Shown here: positions 41,831-51,800 of the stretch, one piece after another
How the letters are laid out: the number at the start of each line of letters is the position of its first letter
Position numbering within the stretch: position 1 is the stretch's first letter
From: Parietichytrium sp. I65-24A
Lineage: Eukaryota; Sar; Bigyra; Thraustochytrida; Thraustochytriidae
Reading direction: 5' to 3'
NCBI GenBank assembly: GCA_012862575.1
Contig: BLSF01000003.1
Coordinates: 248,001 to 312,000, forward strand
Length of the DNA stretch: 64,000 nucleotides
Translations under genes and position numbers: made by a program
The notes under the pieces: generated by a model
Databases searched by the model: none
What the model saw: only the letters and a program-made list of their open reading frames with translations
What the model was told of the DNA's origin: nothing

Positions 41831-44209
41831 TCAGAGTACTTTAGAAAGGGATTTCTCGAGCAGCGGAATGTAGCGCGGGTGGAGGTGCGTGCCATCGAGC
41901 TCATATTCCTTTTTGAGATCCATCCCAAGCACCATGACTCCTTCCTTCTTCACGACCAAAAGGTCCAAGAAGAAATCAAGCCACAGCAACTCTTTGGATT
42001 CAGAAAGAACCATCGTCTCCAAATGCTGATTGAACTGCAAGACAACATTTCTTGTCACGTCAAGCACAGGGACCACAGGGTGCACCAGGATCCTCCACTT
42101 TCGTTTGCGAGCATAATCGCAGAGCTTGTTTACATAGACTTTCGCCACACTTTGCATTGCGGACTCCAGATCGTCGTGGTAACCTTTTCGGACTGCATTC
42201 AAGATGCCTTCGCGGCAATCAATTTCACAAAACAGAGCAATGACTGTGGCTCCGTCCGGAATAGATTTTGCCACATTCTCCAGCTGGTACCTTGGATAAA
42301 AGTGCTCGCCGGGCCGCATGTGCCAACCCTTGACCCCGGTGGCGAGTTTTGGTACCAACTCAAACTCACTTTTCCCAGAAGATGGCGTGGTGACACTAAT
42401 CCTGCGCCACGAAAGTGGGTATGTATGGCTGTCGCCAAAGACATATATCTTTTTCTCTGGCGGAGGGCTGCTTGGAGAGACAAGAACATCGCTGCTCTCG
42501 GATCCCAGAAGATACTTCACCATCTGATAATAAGCATGCTCGTTCCTGCAGACTGTGAGGTGAAGATCCTTTCCAGTGCGAAGAGGCTCAAGGTGGATAA
42601 GCAAGATGGGAATCCACTTGATTCCCTTTTGGCCCTCCAAAAACAAAAGTTTCACGACGGTAAACATCAGCGCGATCATCTCCAGGTCCTGCACAGTGTA
42701 AATAGAGGCTTTTCTTGGGCAGTGCTTGAGCGGTACACCAAGCTGATTCTCCTCCTCCGTCGTCATGAGGGAGGTCACAGTTAAATGAGACTCGTCCTCG
42801 ATGTTCGTCTTCGCGACTACTTTGAATTTACATGTCGTAGCGCTTTGCTTGAAGAAATGGTCAAGAACAACCTGGCACGCGGAGGCGGCTGATTGAACCA
42901 TGGTGTCCAAATTTGCTTTTTGAGTCTTGAAAAATTGCAGACAGACTTCAAGCCCTTTGAGAAATTCAAGTTCCAATTCCAAGCAATGAACATAGCCTAA
43001 CGCATATCCTGGCGAATCGGGGACGTATTGAAAAGCTATTTCGTTCAGACGCCTGCATGCTCCAATACCTCCATTTTCTCTCGCAACATTGGCCAGAAAT
43101 GAGTACAAATTTGCGATCGTTGCTTTATCGACTTCCTTGAACAACTCATCTAAGGTTGCCATGGTCCTCGTTTCTTCTTTTCGAAACAATTCGGAAAGCA
43201 TCTTTCGTACCGGCTTTGCAGAAGGGAAGGTCGTGAGTGGACTCAGGAGGATTCTGACTGCACTTTCAAACTGCCCATGCTTGAGAAAGCACTCTGCGTG
43301 GAAACGAATGCCTTCAAAGTTAAATTTTCCATCAGGTCGCTCCGAGACGGTTTGTTCCAACACTTCGAATCCTGCCTGAGTACGGCCTGCAGAGACAAGA
43401 GCCTTCGCCAATTTGACTTGGATTCTGCTCCTCTGCGGTAGTTTGTTGCTGCCTGCGACGAGAATATACTCCTGGGCGTCTTTTCCTTTCAGTTTCTCAG
43501 AAGCCTCGCTGTATGATTTAATTGCCTCTTCGAAATCATCGTCAGCAAAGTCCAAGTCCCCCTGTAGCTCAAGAGCCGCCCAACTTCGCTTTGCCTGGGT
43601 ATTCACCTTTCTCAGATCCTGTGCTGCCAGCTCGGTCTTGCCCACTGCAAAAGCACACTGCGCAGCAAGCAGCGCGGCTTCGTCGACCAGCGCTCCAGCG
43701 CTGCTTCCCAATGCCATGAGCTCTTTGCACTTAGTTCTCGCGTCTCCGTACAGCCCTGTCTCAAATGATTTTCGCGCCTTTGAGAGCAGCTTTTTGGCCT
43801 TTGCCGGGTCCGCAACCTTGTTTGGTTCCTCCTTCGTGCTGGGCTTGGCCGGTTCTTCCCCGCTTCCCTTATCGGCAACTTGCTTGTCAGAGTCAGAAGA
43901 AACTTTTGCTGCTTGTTCTTTTGCAACACCATGTCGGGAGACCTCTTCCACGACTACTTGCTCTTCCTCAGCCTGTTGTTCCTCTTCCATTTGCACAAAC
44001 AAATCCTTGTTCAGCCAGTCCCCAAGCACATCCTTTAGCTTTTCGTCCACTTCAAGTTCCTTTCCGCGATGATTACGCACCCCCTTCGGCTCTCCAGAAA
44101 ACCTCAGCTTTTCACTCGCTGCAGATAGCGCCTGGCCAACGGTAGCGTCCTCGCCCACGTTGACAACAGCAGCCACATCGTCTGCAGCCACGTGCACGTA
44201 CACCTTCAT
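41831..44209 (-). CDS. UBL-like / TPR / SGNH-hydrolase-like fusion protein, 792 aa
   Basis: The ATG at 44209 opens a single exon. Residues 1-75 look like a ubiquitin-like fold with alternating hydrophobic strands. A charged Glu/Lys linker follows (about 75-140), then a helical region with TPR-like repeats (about 140-450). The last 200 residues carry SGNH/GDSL hydrolase signatures: FGDSH near 591 (block I nucleophile Ser), CEIDCREG near 661 where the GEIDCR-type block is expected, and DGTHLHP near 771 (catalytic Asp and His). The first Gly of the middle block is Cys here, which could weaken the oxyanion hole. SGNH enzymes are esterases or deacylases acting on lipids and glycans; the substrate here is unknown. 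No signal peptide is seen, so it is probably cytosolic. Confidence 0.7.
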   Translation of the reverse strand: MKVYVHVAADDVAAVVNVGEDATVGQALSAASEKLRFSGEPKGVRNHRGKELEVDEKLKDVLGDWLNKDLFVQMEEEQQAEEEQVVVEEVSRHGVAKEQAAKVSSDSDKQVADKGSGEEPAKPSTKEEPNKVADPAKAKKLLSKARKSFETGLYGDARTKCKELMALGSSAGALVDEAALLAAQCAFAVGKTELAAQDLRKVNTQAKRSWAALELQGDLDFADDDFEEAIKSYSEASEKLKGKDAQEYILVAGSNKLPQRSRIQVKLAKALVSAGRTQAGFEVLEQTVSERPDGKFNFEGIRFHAECFLKHGQFESAVRILLSPLTTFPSAKPVRKMLSELFRKEETRTMATLDELFKEVDKATIANLYSFLANVARENGGIGACRRLNEIAFQYVPDSPGYALGYVHCLELELEFLKGLEVCLQFFKTQKANLDTMVQSAASACQVVLDHFFKQSATTCKFKVVAKTNIEDESHLTVTSLMTTEEENQLGVPLKHCPRKASIYTVQDLEMIALMFTVVKLLFLEGQKGIKWIPILLIHLEPLRTGKDLHLTVCRNEHAYYQMVKYLLGSESSDVLVSPSSPPPEKKIYVFGDSHTYPLSWRRISVTTPSSGKSEFELVPKLATGVKGWHMRPGEHFYPRYQLENVAKSIPDGATVIALFCEIDCREGILNAVRKGYHDDLESAMQSVAKVYVNKLCDYARKRKWRILVHPVVPVLDVTRNVVLQFNQHLETMVLSESKELLWLDFFLDLLVVKKEGVMVLGMDLKKEYELDGTHLHPRYIPLLEKSLSKVL

Positions 44210-44330
44210 CGTTCTCTTTCTCTTTTTCTTTCTTGTGAGGCTCTTGACGCCCTGCCTGCCACGCTCTTGCTCTCAAATACTCCAAATTACTCCAATAAAG
44301 GCTCTCCACTGCTTCACGCCAAGATACGGA

Positions 44331-44361
44331 TATATATATATATAAAATATGTATATATATA
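44331..44361. repeat. AT dinucleotide repeat
   Basis: An alternating TA run interrupted once by AAATATG, about 120-150 bases upstream of the minus-strand start at 44209. Confidence 0.8.
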
Positions 44362-44626
44362 CCTTCTCGCTCCTTCTTCGCAAACCGTGAACAAAATGCC
44401 TGCGCGAGTGCGAACCCCACCAACCTGCGTGTGCTAGGATATCAATCTATTCGATTCTATGCACGAGCGCGTATGCTCGTATGGGAGTGTGTAAACGTAC
44501 ACGTACGTACTACTAGTACGCGCTTCCTTTGTAAGGACGTACGAATTGAGTCCGTGCTAGTACCCGTAAAACACGTGGGTTCCCGCCACACTATCCATTT
44601 CAGTAACAAAGTACTACCTTTCCGGG

Positions 44627-44656
44627 ATCTTGAACTATCTTGAACTATCTTGAACC
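44627..44656. repeat. 10-base tandem repeat ATCTTGAACT, three copies
   Basis: Three copies lie end to end, the last ending in C; a degenerate fourth copy follows. Confidence 0.75.
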
Positions 44657-44890
44657 ATCTCTTGAATTCCCTGGATACTCAAGATATCCAAAAATTGATT
44701 GGAAAAAAAGAGAAAAAAAGAGAAGAGGAAATCGGCAAAGAAATCCTTCTCCCACAGCCGCAGACAGTGTGCGCGGGGACAGAAAGAGGAAGGGGCTGCG
44801 GCAAAACCACAAACCACGAAAAAAGCAAGTCTTGAGTCGCCGCGAGAGTAGTTTGCTGTATTTGTGTATTAGTGTATTTGTGTTGGAGCG

Positions 44891-45583
44891 ATGGAGACGC
44901 CCAGCCACACGTTGTACATTCGCAACCTGGACAGCAAACTGCATCCGGAGCGCGTGCGGCTGCTGCTGTATACCGCTTTCACGCGGCATGGATCCGTGCT
45001 GGACGTGGTGTGCTCAAAGCAGACCCGGGGTCAGGCATGGGTGGTGTTCAAGGAGGTAGCGCAGGCGACGGAAGCGAAGAAGAGAATGGCGGGTAAAGAG
45101 CTTTTTGGAAAGGAAATGGATTTACATTATGCGAAGAATAAGTCGGACGCTATTGCGAGGCTGGATGGGACCTATCGTCCCAGGCCAAAACGCAAGAGAG
45201 AGTCTGCAGAAGATGGACCTGCGCAACATGGCCCGAAAAAACCCACTAACGCATCTGGGCATCAAAATGGAGCGGACAAGGCAGCCGAGGATGGAGAATC
45301 AGACAGTGATGAAGGGGAGAATGGCGGCGTCGCAAAGGAAATCGAAAATCCGCCGCACAGTGTTCTTTTTGCCACCGAGCTACCGAAGGAACTTACCGCA
45401 GTCGCCTTGGAGACATTGTTTAAGCAGTATAGCGGGTTTCAGCAGGTGCGGATGGTGCCTGCGCGTCAGATCGCCTTTGTCGACTTTGACAACGAAGCTA
45501 GTGCCACTCTTGCTCGCGAGGGGCTGGACGGTTTCAAGCTCGACGCGGACAACTCGCTCAAGCTTGCTTATGCGAAAAAATAA
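44891..45583 (+). CDS. SNRPA: U1A/U2B''-type spliceosomal RRM protein, 230 aa
   Basis: The ATG at 44891 opens a single exon ending in TAA within an AATAAA. RRM1 (about 6-85) has RNP2 LYIRNL and RNP1 RGQAWVVF followed by KEV, as in U1A/U2B'' (family consensus RGQAF). RRM2 (about 153-228) has LFATELP and IAFVDFDNEASA, the C-terminal RRM of the same family. The linker is charged and contains a basic KRKR-like stretch that could direct nuclear import. U1A binds stem-loop II of U1 snRNA and U2B'' binds U2 snRNA with U2A'. Protists often have one protein serving both, so the symbol denotes the family and does not distinguish them. It is slightly shorter than human U1A. The gene converges on an LRR gene 160 bases away. 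Confidence 0.9.
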   Translation: METPSHTLYIRNLDSKLHPERVRLLLYTAFTRHGSVLDVVCSKQTRGQAWVVFKEVAQATEAKKRMAGKELFGKEMDLHYAKNKSDAIARLDGTYRPRPKRKRESAEDGPAQHGPKKPTNASGHQNGADKAAEDGESDSDEGENGGVAKEIENPPHSVLFATELPKELTAVALETLFKQYSGFQQVRMVPARQIAFVDFDNEASATLAREGLDGFKLDADNSLKLAYAKK

Positions 45584-45744
45584 ATCTCGCACCTTGCTCT
45601 TGCCTCTTGCTTGGCACAGTTATGCATTTATCCGAATTGATACCCAGCCCAACGCCTCTTGCTATTCTCGCGCTTCGGAATTGTCTTGCTACCTTTTGTA
45701 TATTTTCCACATGAGGCGCAGTTTTCACTCATTTGCAAAGTATT

Positions 45745-46476
45745 TCAAGAGTTTTGTCTTGGATAGATGTTCCGCTTGGGTAAGCGGACGAGGCTCAAGT
45801 TGTGTAAACCCAACATTAGTAACGGCAAAGTTGAAATCTTTTGTGATCCTCCCAATCCGATGACTTGAAGCGTCTGCGCAAACTCTTGCCACTGCACCCT
45901 TCCCACGCTCTCGTCAGTGAGCTCATTGTCGTCTAAATTTAGCTCTGTAAGCTGTCTTAGTCGCCTGAACTGTGAAGGGATGTCGTTCACCTTATTGCCG
46001 CTCAGGTCGAGAAGAGAGAGCTTCCGAAGCTTGAAAATTGAGATCGGAATGCTGCTGAATTGGTTTCCACTGAGCAACAGCTCTTTTAGTTCTGTGAGGT
46101 TCTCGAAGCCATCTGGGAGCGCGCTGAGATGATTGTTCCGCAGGTCGAGCCTTTGCAGTCTACTCAAAGAGCAGACTTCTCTTGGAAGGCTCTCAACTCT
46201 GTTATTTGCCAACGAGAGTGTTCGGAGATTCATGAGGCTCCCAATTTGATGGGACAACATTTTGACACTTTGCCCTGTCAGCCACAATTCGCGCAATCCT
46301 TGCCCGGTGTCCCGCTTCATCTTGTATTTGTTGAATACCTCTTGTGGCACCATCACGAGCTTTCCATCGGCTTCTTCCCGGTCGTCTGCCTCTCCTTCGC
46401 ACCTGCTTCTTTGCAGCTCGCGGTGCTTGTAGTAACCCAGGTCCACCTGCCATTTGTTCGCTTTCGTGGTCTTCAT
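45745..46476 (-). CDS. Small leucine-rich-repeat protein, 243 aa
   Basis: I chose the ATG at 46476; the frame continues upstream only through non-ATG codons. After a charged N-terminal ~60 residues, five to six LRRs of about 23 residues run from about 60 to 200. Examples are LRTLSLANNRVESLP, LQRLDLRNNHLSALP, LKELLLSGNQFSSIP and LSLLDLSGNKVNDIP. This is the typical/Ras-suppressor-like subclass with a P at the end of the unit. The end of the protein is a degenerate cap. There is no signal peptide or membrane segment, so it is likely an intracellular adaptor of the LRRC57/Shoc2-like kind. No specific partner can be inferred. Confidence 0.82.
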   Translation of the reverse strand: MKTTKANKWQVDLGYYKHRELQRSRCEGEADDREEADGKLVMVPQEVFNKYKMKRDTGQGLRELWLTGQSVKMLSHQIGSLMNLRTLSLANNRVESLPREVCSLSRLQRLDLRNNHLSALPDGFENLTELKELLLSGNQFSSIPISIFKLRKLSLLDLSGNKVNDIPSQFRRLRQLTELNLDDNELTDESVGRVQWQEFAQTLQVIGLGGSQKISTLPLLMLGLHNLSLVRLPKRNIYPRQNS

Positions 46477-47407
46477 TCTTTCAATCCTGATCTCGTTCAA
46501 TCCTCTCGAGCAAAGCGCATATACGCGTACACGCGCTCCCTTCGGCCTTGCGACCGACGATGCGCACTCTGCTTGCAACGGTGCTTAGCTCGCACCGTCC
46601 AAGCTCGATAGATAGTCTACCTTCTAGGAGGCGGGTAGTGGCGGCTTCTGTCATCGCTCTGTTTTAGACGACCACAGTATGCAGCGCTTACGAGACTGGT
46701 TCATGGAGGTCTCTCCTGTTCGCTGAATTCACAGCAAGTTTGGTAAAGTACCATCATGAATGATCCGTCCAATGGCGCCGTGGTCCGAGTATGGCAAAGT
46801 ATTCACTGTCTCGCAGTCAATTAATCCATCTCAACAATAGTTCAAGAAATTAAAGTGATTCACAGCTCCATTCAAAGCGATTAGACTGGCTGTGAGTACA
46901 ACGTTCAAGTGACCGAAATTCTCAAGTTTTACTTTCAAAGTTCAAGTTCAAGGCTTCAAGTTCCGCGTTGCCAAAGTTCAAAGTTTGGACATCTTGAAAC
47001 GGATGGGGAACAGGAGCGCTTCTCTCTGCTCACGTACATTCCTTTGCTCCTTTCCTCGCTTCACAGTCAACTTCGCGGGCCTACACCAATAATCAACCAA
47101 AAGCGTAGGAAAGAAAGAGAGTGGCGGAAAGTGTCCTCGCGGACTGTTGAAACGAACGCAAAATCCAGCCGTTACCGCAGCCGTTACTAGACACTGAGAC
47201 TGCACTCTCGGCAGCGTTCGCGCAGAGAAAGGACAGAGGCAAGGAGCACTTGGCACACTTGGCACACTTGGCATATTTGGCATACTTGGCATACTTGGCA
47301 CAGGCTCACAGGCTCACAGGCTGGCATTTTGCCATAGTAAAGGGAATTGCGTTCCAGACGCGAGCTCGAAGAAGGAATCGGGAAGTCCTTTAGATTGATT
47401 GTGCGAA
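46477..47407. other. Divergent spacer between the LRR and UBE2J-like genes
   Basis: This 931-base spacer holds two promoters. It has TTCAAGTT-like short repeats around 46915-46990 and a 9-base minisatellite (47247-47300) followed by AGGCTCAC units to about 47325. No gene is recognised. Confidence 0.5.
47247..47300. repeat. 9-base minisatellite, six units of CACTTGGCA type
   Basis: Six exact-length units lie in a row: three CACTTGGCA, one TATTTGGCA and two TACTTGGCA. About two and a half 8-base AGGCTCAC units follow directly. The array ends about 105 bases before the E2 start codon. Confidence 0.88.
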
Positions 47408-48682
47408 ATGGCGTCGTGGAATACGAATAACCTCGCTGTGCGCAGGATTATGGCGGATATTCGAGAGCTGGAGAAAGACCCGAGCGACCAATATGCTGCG
47501 TCGCCTCGTGAGGTTAGTTGGGTTGGTTTGTTAGAGTTTGCTGAGAACGTTGAGCGAATGGGGCTTTGAATTCCTTGAGTCTGTAATTGCAATTGCTTTG
47601 GACTTATTCTCAGACCTCGGCAAGTTCGCCAAGAGGAAGGAGGCTGTCGCGCCGTGAGCGTTGGGATGAAGGTTTCTAAGTTTTTATATTATGATTGGCG
47701 CCGTGACTCTGAGTGCTGATGAGACGATTGTAATTCGCGCAGGAGGACATGTTTTCGTGGGATTTTGCGATTCGGGGGCCCTCTGGGACGGATTATGCCG
47801 GCGGGGTCTATCATGGGCGGATTACGTTGCCGTCAGACTATCCATACAAGCCGCCCAGCATATTGTTTCTCACGCCAAATGGGAGATGGGAGACGAACAA
47901 GAAGATCTGCTTATCAATTTCGGCGTACCATCCGGAGCAGTGGCAGCCTGCGTAAGTGCCATAAGGTGTGGTTGTGAACTTGTTTCTGAGAATGAAAAGA
48001 TAAACGGAGTCTAACAATGGCTACAATCGCGTGCAGCTGGGGAATCCGAACCATCCTCGAGGCCCTCATAAGCTTCATGACTACTCCTGGAGAAGGTGCA
48101 GTGGGAGCATTGGACTACACTCCGGAAGAAAGACAGCGCCTTGCTCGCGAGAGTCAGAATTATAAGCATCCTCTTATGCCGAAGATTCCGGATGTCGTAG
48201 AAGGAGCTTCGAATGCTCAAGCGGCGAAGTACAAAGAGGAGATCGCAAAAATGCACGTAGTGAGCCTGGAGAATACTTCCGCTCCGAATAGTCCATCAGA
48301 AAACAGTAGCCCTGTACCTGCACCGAGCGTCGATACTCAGATGGGTGCATCTTCTGAAGATGTATCTCCCAAAGAAACACAAACCAACGAAGCCGAGGCC
48401 ACAAACACGGCAGAGTCGTCAGGTCAGTTGCGTCATCGTACAGGACATGCTACTGGAGATCTTTCTTCCGAACCACATCTCGCTGCTTCCCAGCCCCAGC
48501 CCCAGCAAACCTCAAATGCTCAGCAAAGTCACTCCAATGCTCGCGATGGCCAAAGAGCCGCACAGCCCGTGCGGCCACGAGGGCGCACTGACTGGCTACT
48601 GTACTACGCGATCATACTGGCTCTCATTATTTTCGCAATCTTGTACCGTAAGGCTTTGAAGCGGTTTCGCGGAGAGATCTAA
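47408..48682 (+). CDS. UBE2J1: Tail-anchored ubiquitin-conjugating enzyme E2 J (Ubc6-like), three exons, apparent frameshift in exon 1
   Basis: The exons are 47408-47513, 47743-47951 and 48037-48682. The UBC fold has the UBE2J pattern: FSWDFAIRGP, GGVYHGRITLPSDYPYKPPS, NGRWETNKKICLSIS with catalytic Cys at about residue 91, and YHPEQWQPAWGIRT spliced across intron 2. The C-terminus (about 292-309) is one hydrophobic helix followed by basic residues, a tail anchor for the ER membrane, where this class works in ERAD. The expected protein is about 319 aa. Exon 1 reads correctly as WNTNNLAVRRIMADI, then needs a shift of one base at the T run 47460-47462 to continue as RELEKDPSDQY. Read literally it stops within exon 1. 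A sequencing or assembly error, an allele, or a broken gene are all possible. Confidence 0.85.
47514..47742 (+). other. Intron 1 of the UBE2J-like gene
   Basis: This 229-base intron runs GTTAGT...GCGCAG in phase 0 and is the longest in the window. A cryptic exon-like segment (47614-47653, between CTCAG and GTGAGC) lies inside, but its 40-base length would break the frame. Confidence 0.75.
47952..48036 (+). other. Intron 2 of the UBE2J-like gene
   Basis: This 85-base intron runs GTAAGT...GTGCAG in phase 2. Removing it joins HPEQWQPA to WGIRT, as in UBE2J proteins. Confidence 0.9.
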
Positions 48683-48892
48683 GAAGAAGAAACCTTGGCG
48701 AAGAATGACGAAGTTGTGAAATAGATCGCGATATGAGCTGTCCACGTTTTTTATGTTGGATATATCCCGGGTTTGTGAATGGGGAGGAGAGCGCGCTTGA
48801 AGCCTTTTGCGCGCGAGATTTGATTGAATTAACTTGGCTAGAATAGAACGAGAAGAATGTAATACTTATTGTGGCAATCCCTGTGAATTTGC

Positions 48893-51800
48893 TTATTGAA
48901 GAGGTGGGCTGGAGTTTTCTACGAGAGGTGGATCCGTTGTTCGCTTGTTCAACTTTTGATTTGAGTCTTTCCGGAGAAAGATTCTGGCGAGGCTTTCCAT
49001 TCGTTTAGGAGACGTTGGCGAGCCTGGAGATCGCGCATCGCCTCGGAGCACTCCTGAGGGTTTGTGCGCCACCGAATTGTGTTCCCCGTTGCTGTACTTT
49101 CTCGATTTCCTCAGCTTTGTAGCCAGGAGATCCCTAACGGCGCTCAAATTCAGCTTTCTTGCAGGCTTGACACTGACTGGGTTCAATTCCTCCTCGTGCG
49201 GAGCGAAGCTTTCCAGAGTCGTGGCAAGTGTTTGAGCCGGAAAATCGGAGATATGATCAATTTCGAGGCTAACAGTGCCTCCGCAAAATCGTGGGACGGA
49301 CTTGAACGAAAAGAGAGAAAGCATGCGCTCTTTTCCTCTCTCGTCCATAGAGATTATGTTAGTGTTGTGGAGAAGGGTTGGCGCAATTTTGTTTAACAAA
49401 ACGCTTCCAAGACCGACGAAAAACTGGGATTGGGACACCAGAATCGTCTTCTCTTCTAGAAATAGGTTTGGGTACTGCTCCTTCAGTACCTCTAGTGACT
49501 TGAAATAGTCTTGAAAGGTCACCTTGTCGCGATATCTAATCTCATCCATGGCGAAGATTGGAGCAACAGTGACCACCGCCTCATGGCGGTACGAAAGTTC
49601 GTCCACTAGAATGGAGAGAAACTCGTAAACAGCGGAGAGCGCCTCCACGAGGCGGTTCTCGGACCATTTAACAAGCGTCTTGCGAATGGTTTTGCTCGAG
49701 ACAAGCAAAAGACATGTGACGTGGCTGCGTTGCTCGTCATATCCAACGACAGGTACAAAAGGCATGAAGCTGTTGAGCTCCTTGAAGCTGGGCAATTTTT
49801 CCAAAGTAAAATCCTCCCTCTTCATTTTTTGATTGAGCTTGTCCATGTGGTTGTCAAAACGCCACTGAAGATACTGCAAAAAGGCCACGCTGGCACGAAG
49901 GAGATCGGAATGCTTGTTTGCAAATCTGTGAAGGGTGACTAAACCCCAGACCTCACGCGGAAGCGACTCCAACCGAACTCCGGCTTGTGCGAGGGTCTTC
50001 ATGAGACTTTGACTCTTATTTCGCAAGTGCGTTGTCTCGTCAAGATGGAGCACTGCTTTCTGCACTACTTGGTCACGGTCAGGATTCATTTTCTTGAGTT
50101 GCATCAGGGCTCCGGCCTGACATTGCATCAAGTACGTTTGAAGCTCCTGTGCAGCAATCCTATCCGCCTTGCTAATTCCAGAAAAGAAGTCCAGCTCCGT
50201 TGCTTTGCTCCCAATTCCATAAGAGATTGGGTTTGCCTTGTACAGGCGCAGCTTCCACGGATCGTGTTTCACGGTCTCGTTATTTCCAAAGGTCTTCTTA
50301 CCATGCAACGCCATTGGCAACACATCCTCTGAGAAGATTGCATTCAATCTCTGCAGCTTATTAACTGATACCAATTTGACGTTCGGCGGGACCGTCTCCA
50401 TCTGTGTTTTAGAGACAGCCTCGATCAACGTGGTGAAAAATGGGTCTGGATCCCAAAATACGATGGAAATGTTGAACGGGTATGCGCCTGCCAAAGTCGC
50501 AAACAGCTGAACGATCTCGAAGAGACGATCCATTGAGGACGCCAACAGTGGTTCGCCATGAGCCTCGCAGAGAATTGCCAAAGAGTACACCTTCTTTTCG
50601 CTGACGGACAAGTGCTCGATAAGCAATTGTGTGCGCTCTAGAACGTACATGGCAATCTTTTTGAGATTCTTGAGTCCAAATTCGCGAAAGAGCCCGTCAT
50701 AATTTGCAAGTTCTCCTAAATACATGTACTGAACAAGTGCTTGCTGGGTGCGATCTACATCAATGCAATCCACGTAAGGAATGAATTTGTTGAACTGAGG
50801 CATTCCCGGAATCTGACCCCACGTCAAATCCTTGAGGAGTATGTGACGCTTAACCTGATCAGCATGATTTTTCTCGCGGATCGTTTGCCACTCACCAAAC
50901 TTCCTGGCCGCTTTCAGCTCGTCTTCGTTGCTCAGCCTGTAGAAATGTAGAAGCTGCAAATCTAAATTTGCTTCCTCTGTCGTAGTTCGCTCAACTTGGA
51001 TTACCTGCCGCAAGCGAACAACTGCATTGATTTCGCTTGGTTGAACCATTCCATCCTGGAATTGGTCTAAAACACTACCTTGTTGAAGTACCTGAGACTT
51101 TAACTCTTGGCGGTAATTATTCAGCGTAATTTTGGCTGAAAAGTAGTCTCGACCGAAGGAGATCTTATGAGTCATGACCACGATGTTGAGCACAAACTGA
51201 AGAACATTGAGCGTAAAGACGCTGTCGAAGCACTCGATCGGACTTTGTAGATCAGGATCTAAACCGCCAAGGCAATCCGTGAAGTTGTCGTTGAAGACAT
51301 ATGATGTGCATGAAATTCTCCAAACTACAAATGCTGCAACAAGCAAATCGCCAAAGAGGCCATGCAGGAGAAGCATCTTATAGTTTTGGATATTACGCGA
51401 GAGTCTGAGAATTTCCAACTCAAGCTTGTCCACCGAAGCTTTGTCTTTCTTTTGGCCGTTTGTTTCGACGATTCTTGTCCTGCCTTTCTTCACAGGAATG
51501 CCGTGGTAGATTTCGTGGCGAATGTTGATTGCCTGGCGACTGTGACTGTACACCAAGTTGACTGCAAGGACGCAAATGAAGACGGTAGAGATGGTGTAAA
51601 AAATACTCGAAAAGCTGTCGATTCCCACTATTTGGACGTATGTGACAAAGTTGGCCACATCCAGAGACGCAGTGACAACCTCCATGATTAGCATCGCGAC
51701 TCGTCTCCAGACCTGGGTCCATGCCTGAGACCTCTCGACGTCGGATAGGGGGACCATGACAAATACATCCTCTAGCTCGTCGTGATGATAAAGAAGGCTT

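Larger units (their letters stand above)
44210..44890. other. Divergent spacer between the UBL-TPR-SGNH and U1A-like genes
   Basis: This 681-base spacer holds two promoters. It has an AT dinucleotide tract (44331-44361), a GTACGTAC/ACTAGT palindrome-rich stretch (about 44495-44520) and a 10-base tandem repeat (44627-44656). Nothing else is recognised. Confidence 0.5.

Noticed and set aside
41804-42784. 326-codon plus-strand ORF opposite the UBL-TPR-SGNH gene
   Set aside because: It is a shadow of the conserved minus-strand coding sequence, and its translation is of low quality.
47614-47653. Cryptic 40-base exon in UBE2J intron 1
   Set aside because: It has both splice signals, but its inclusion would shift the frame before the conserved UBC core, and family proteins have no insertion there.
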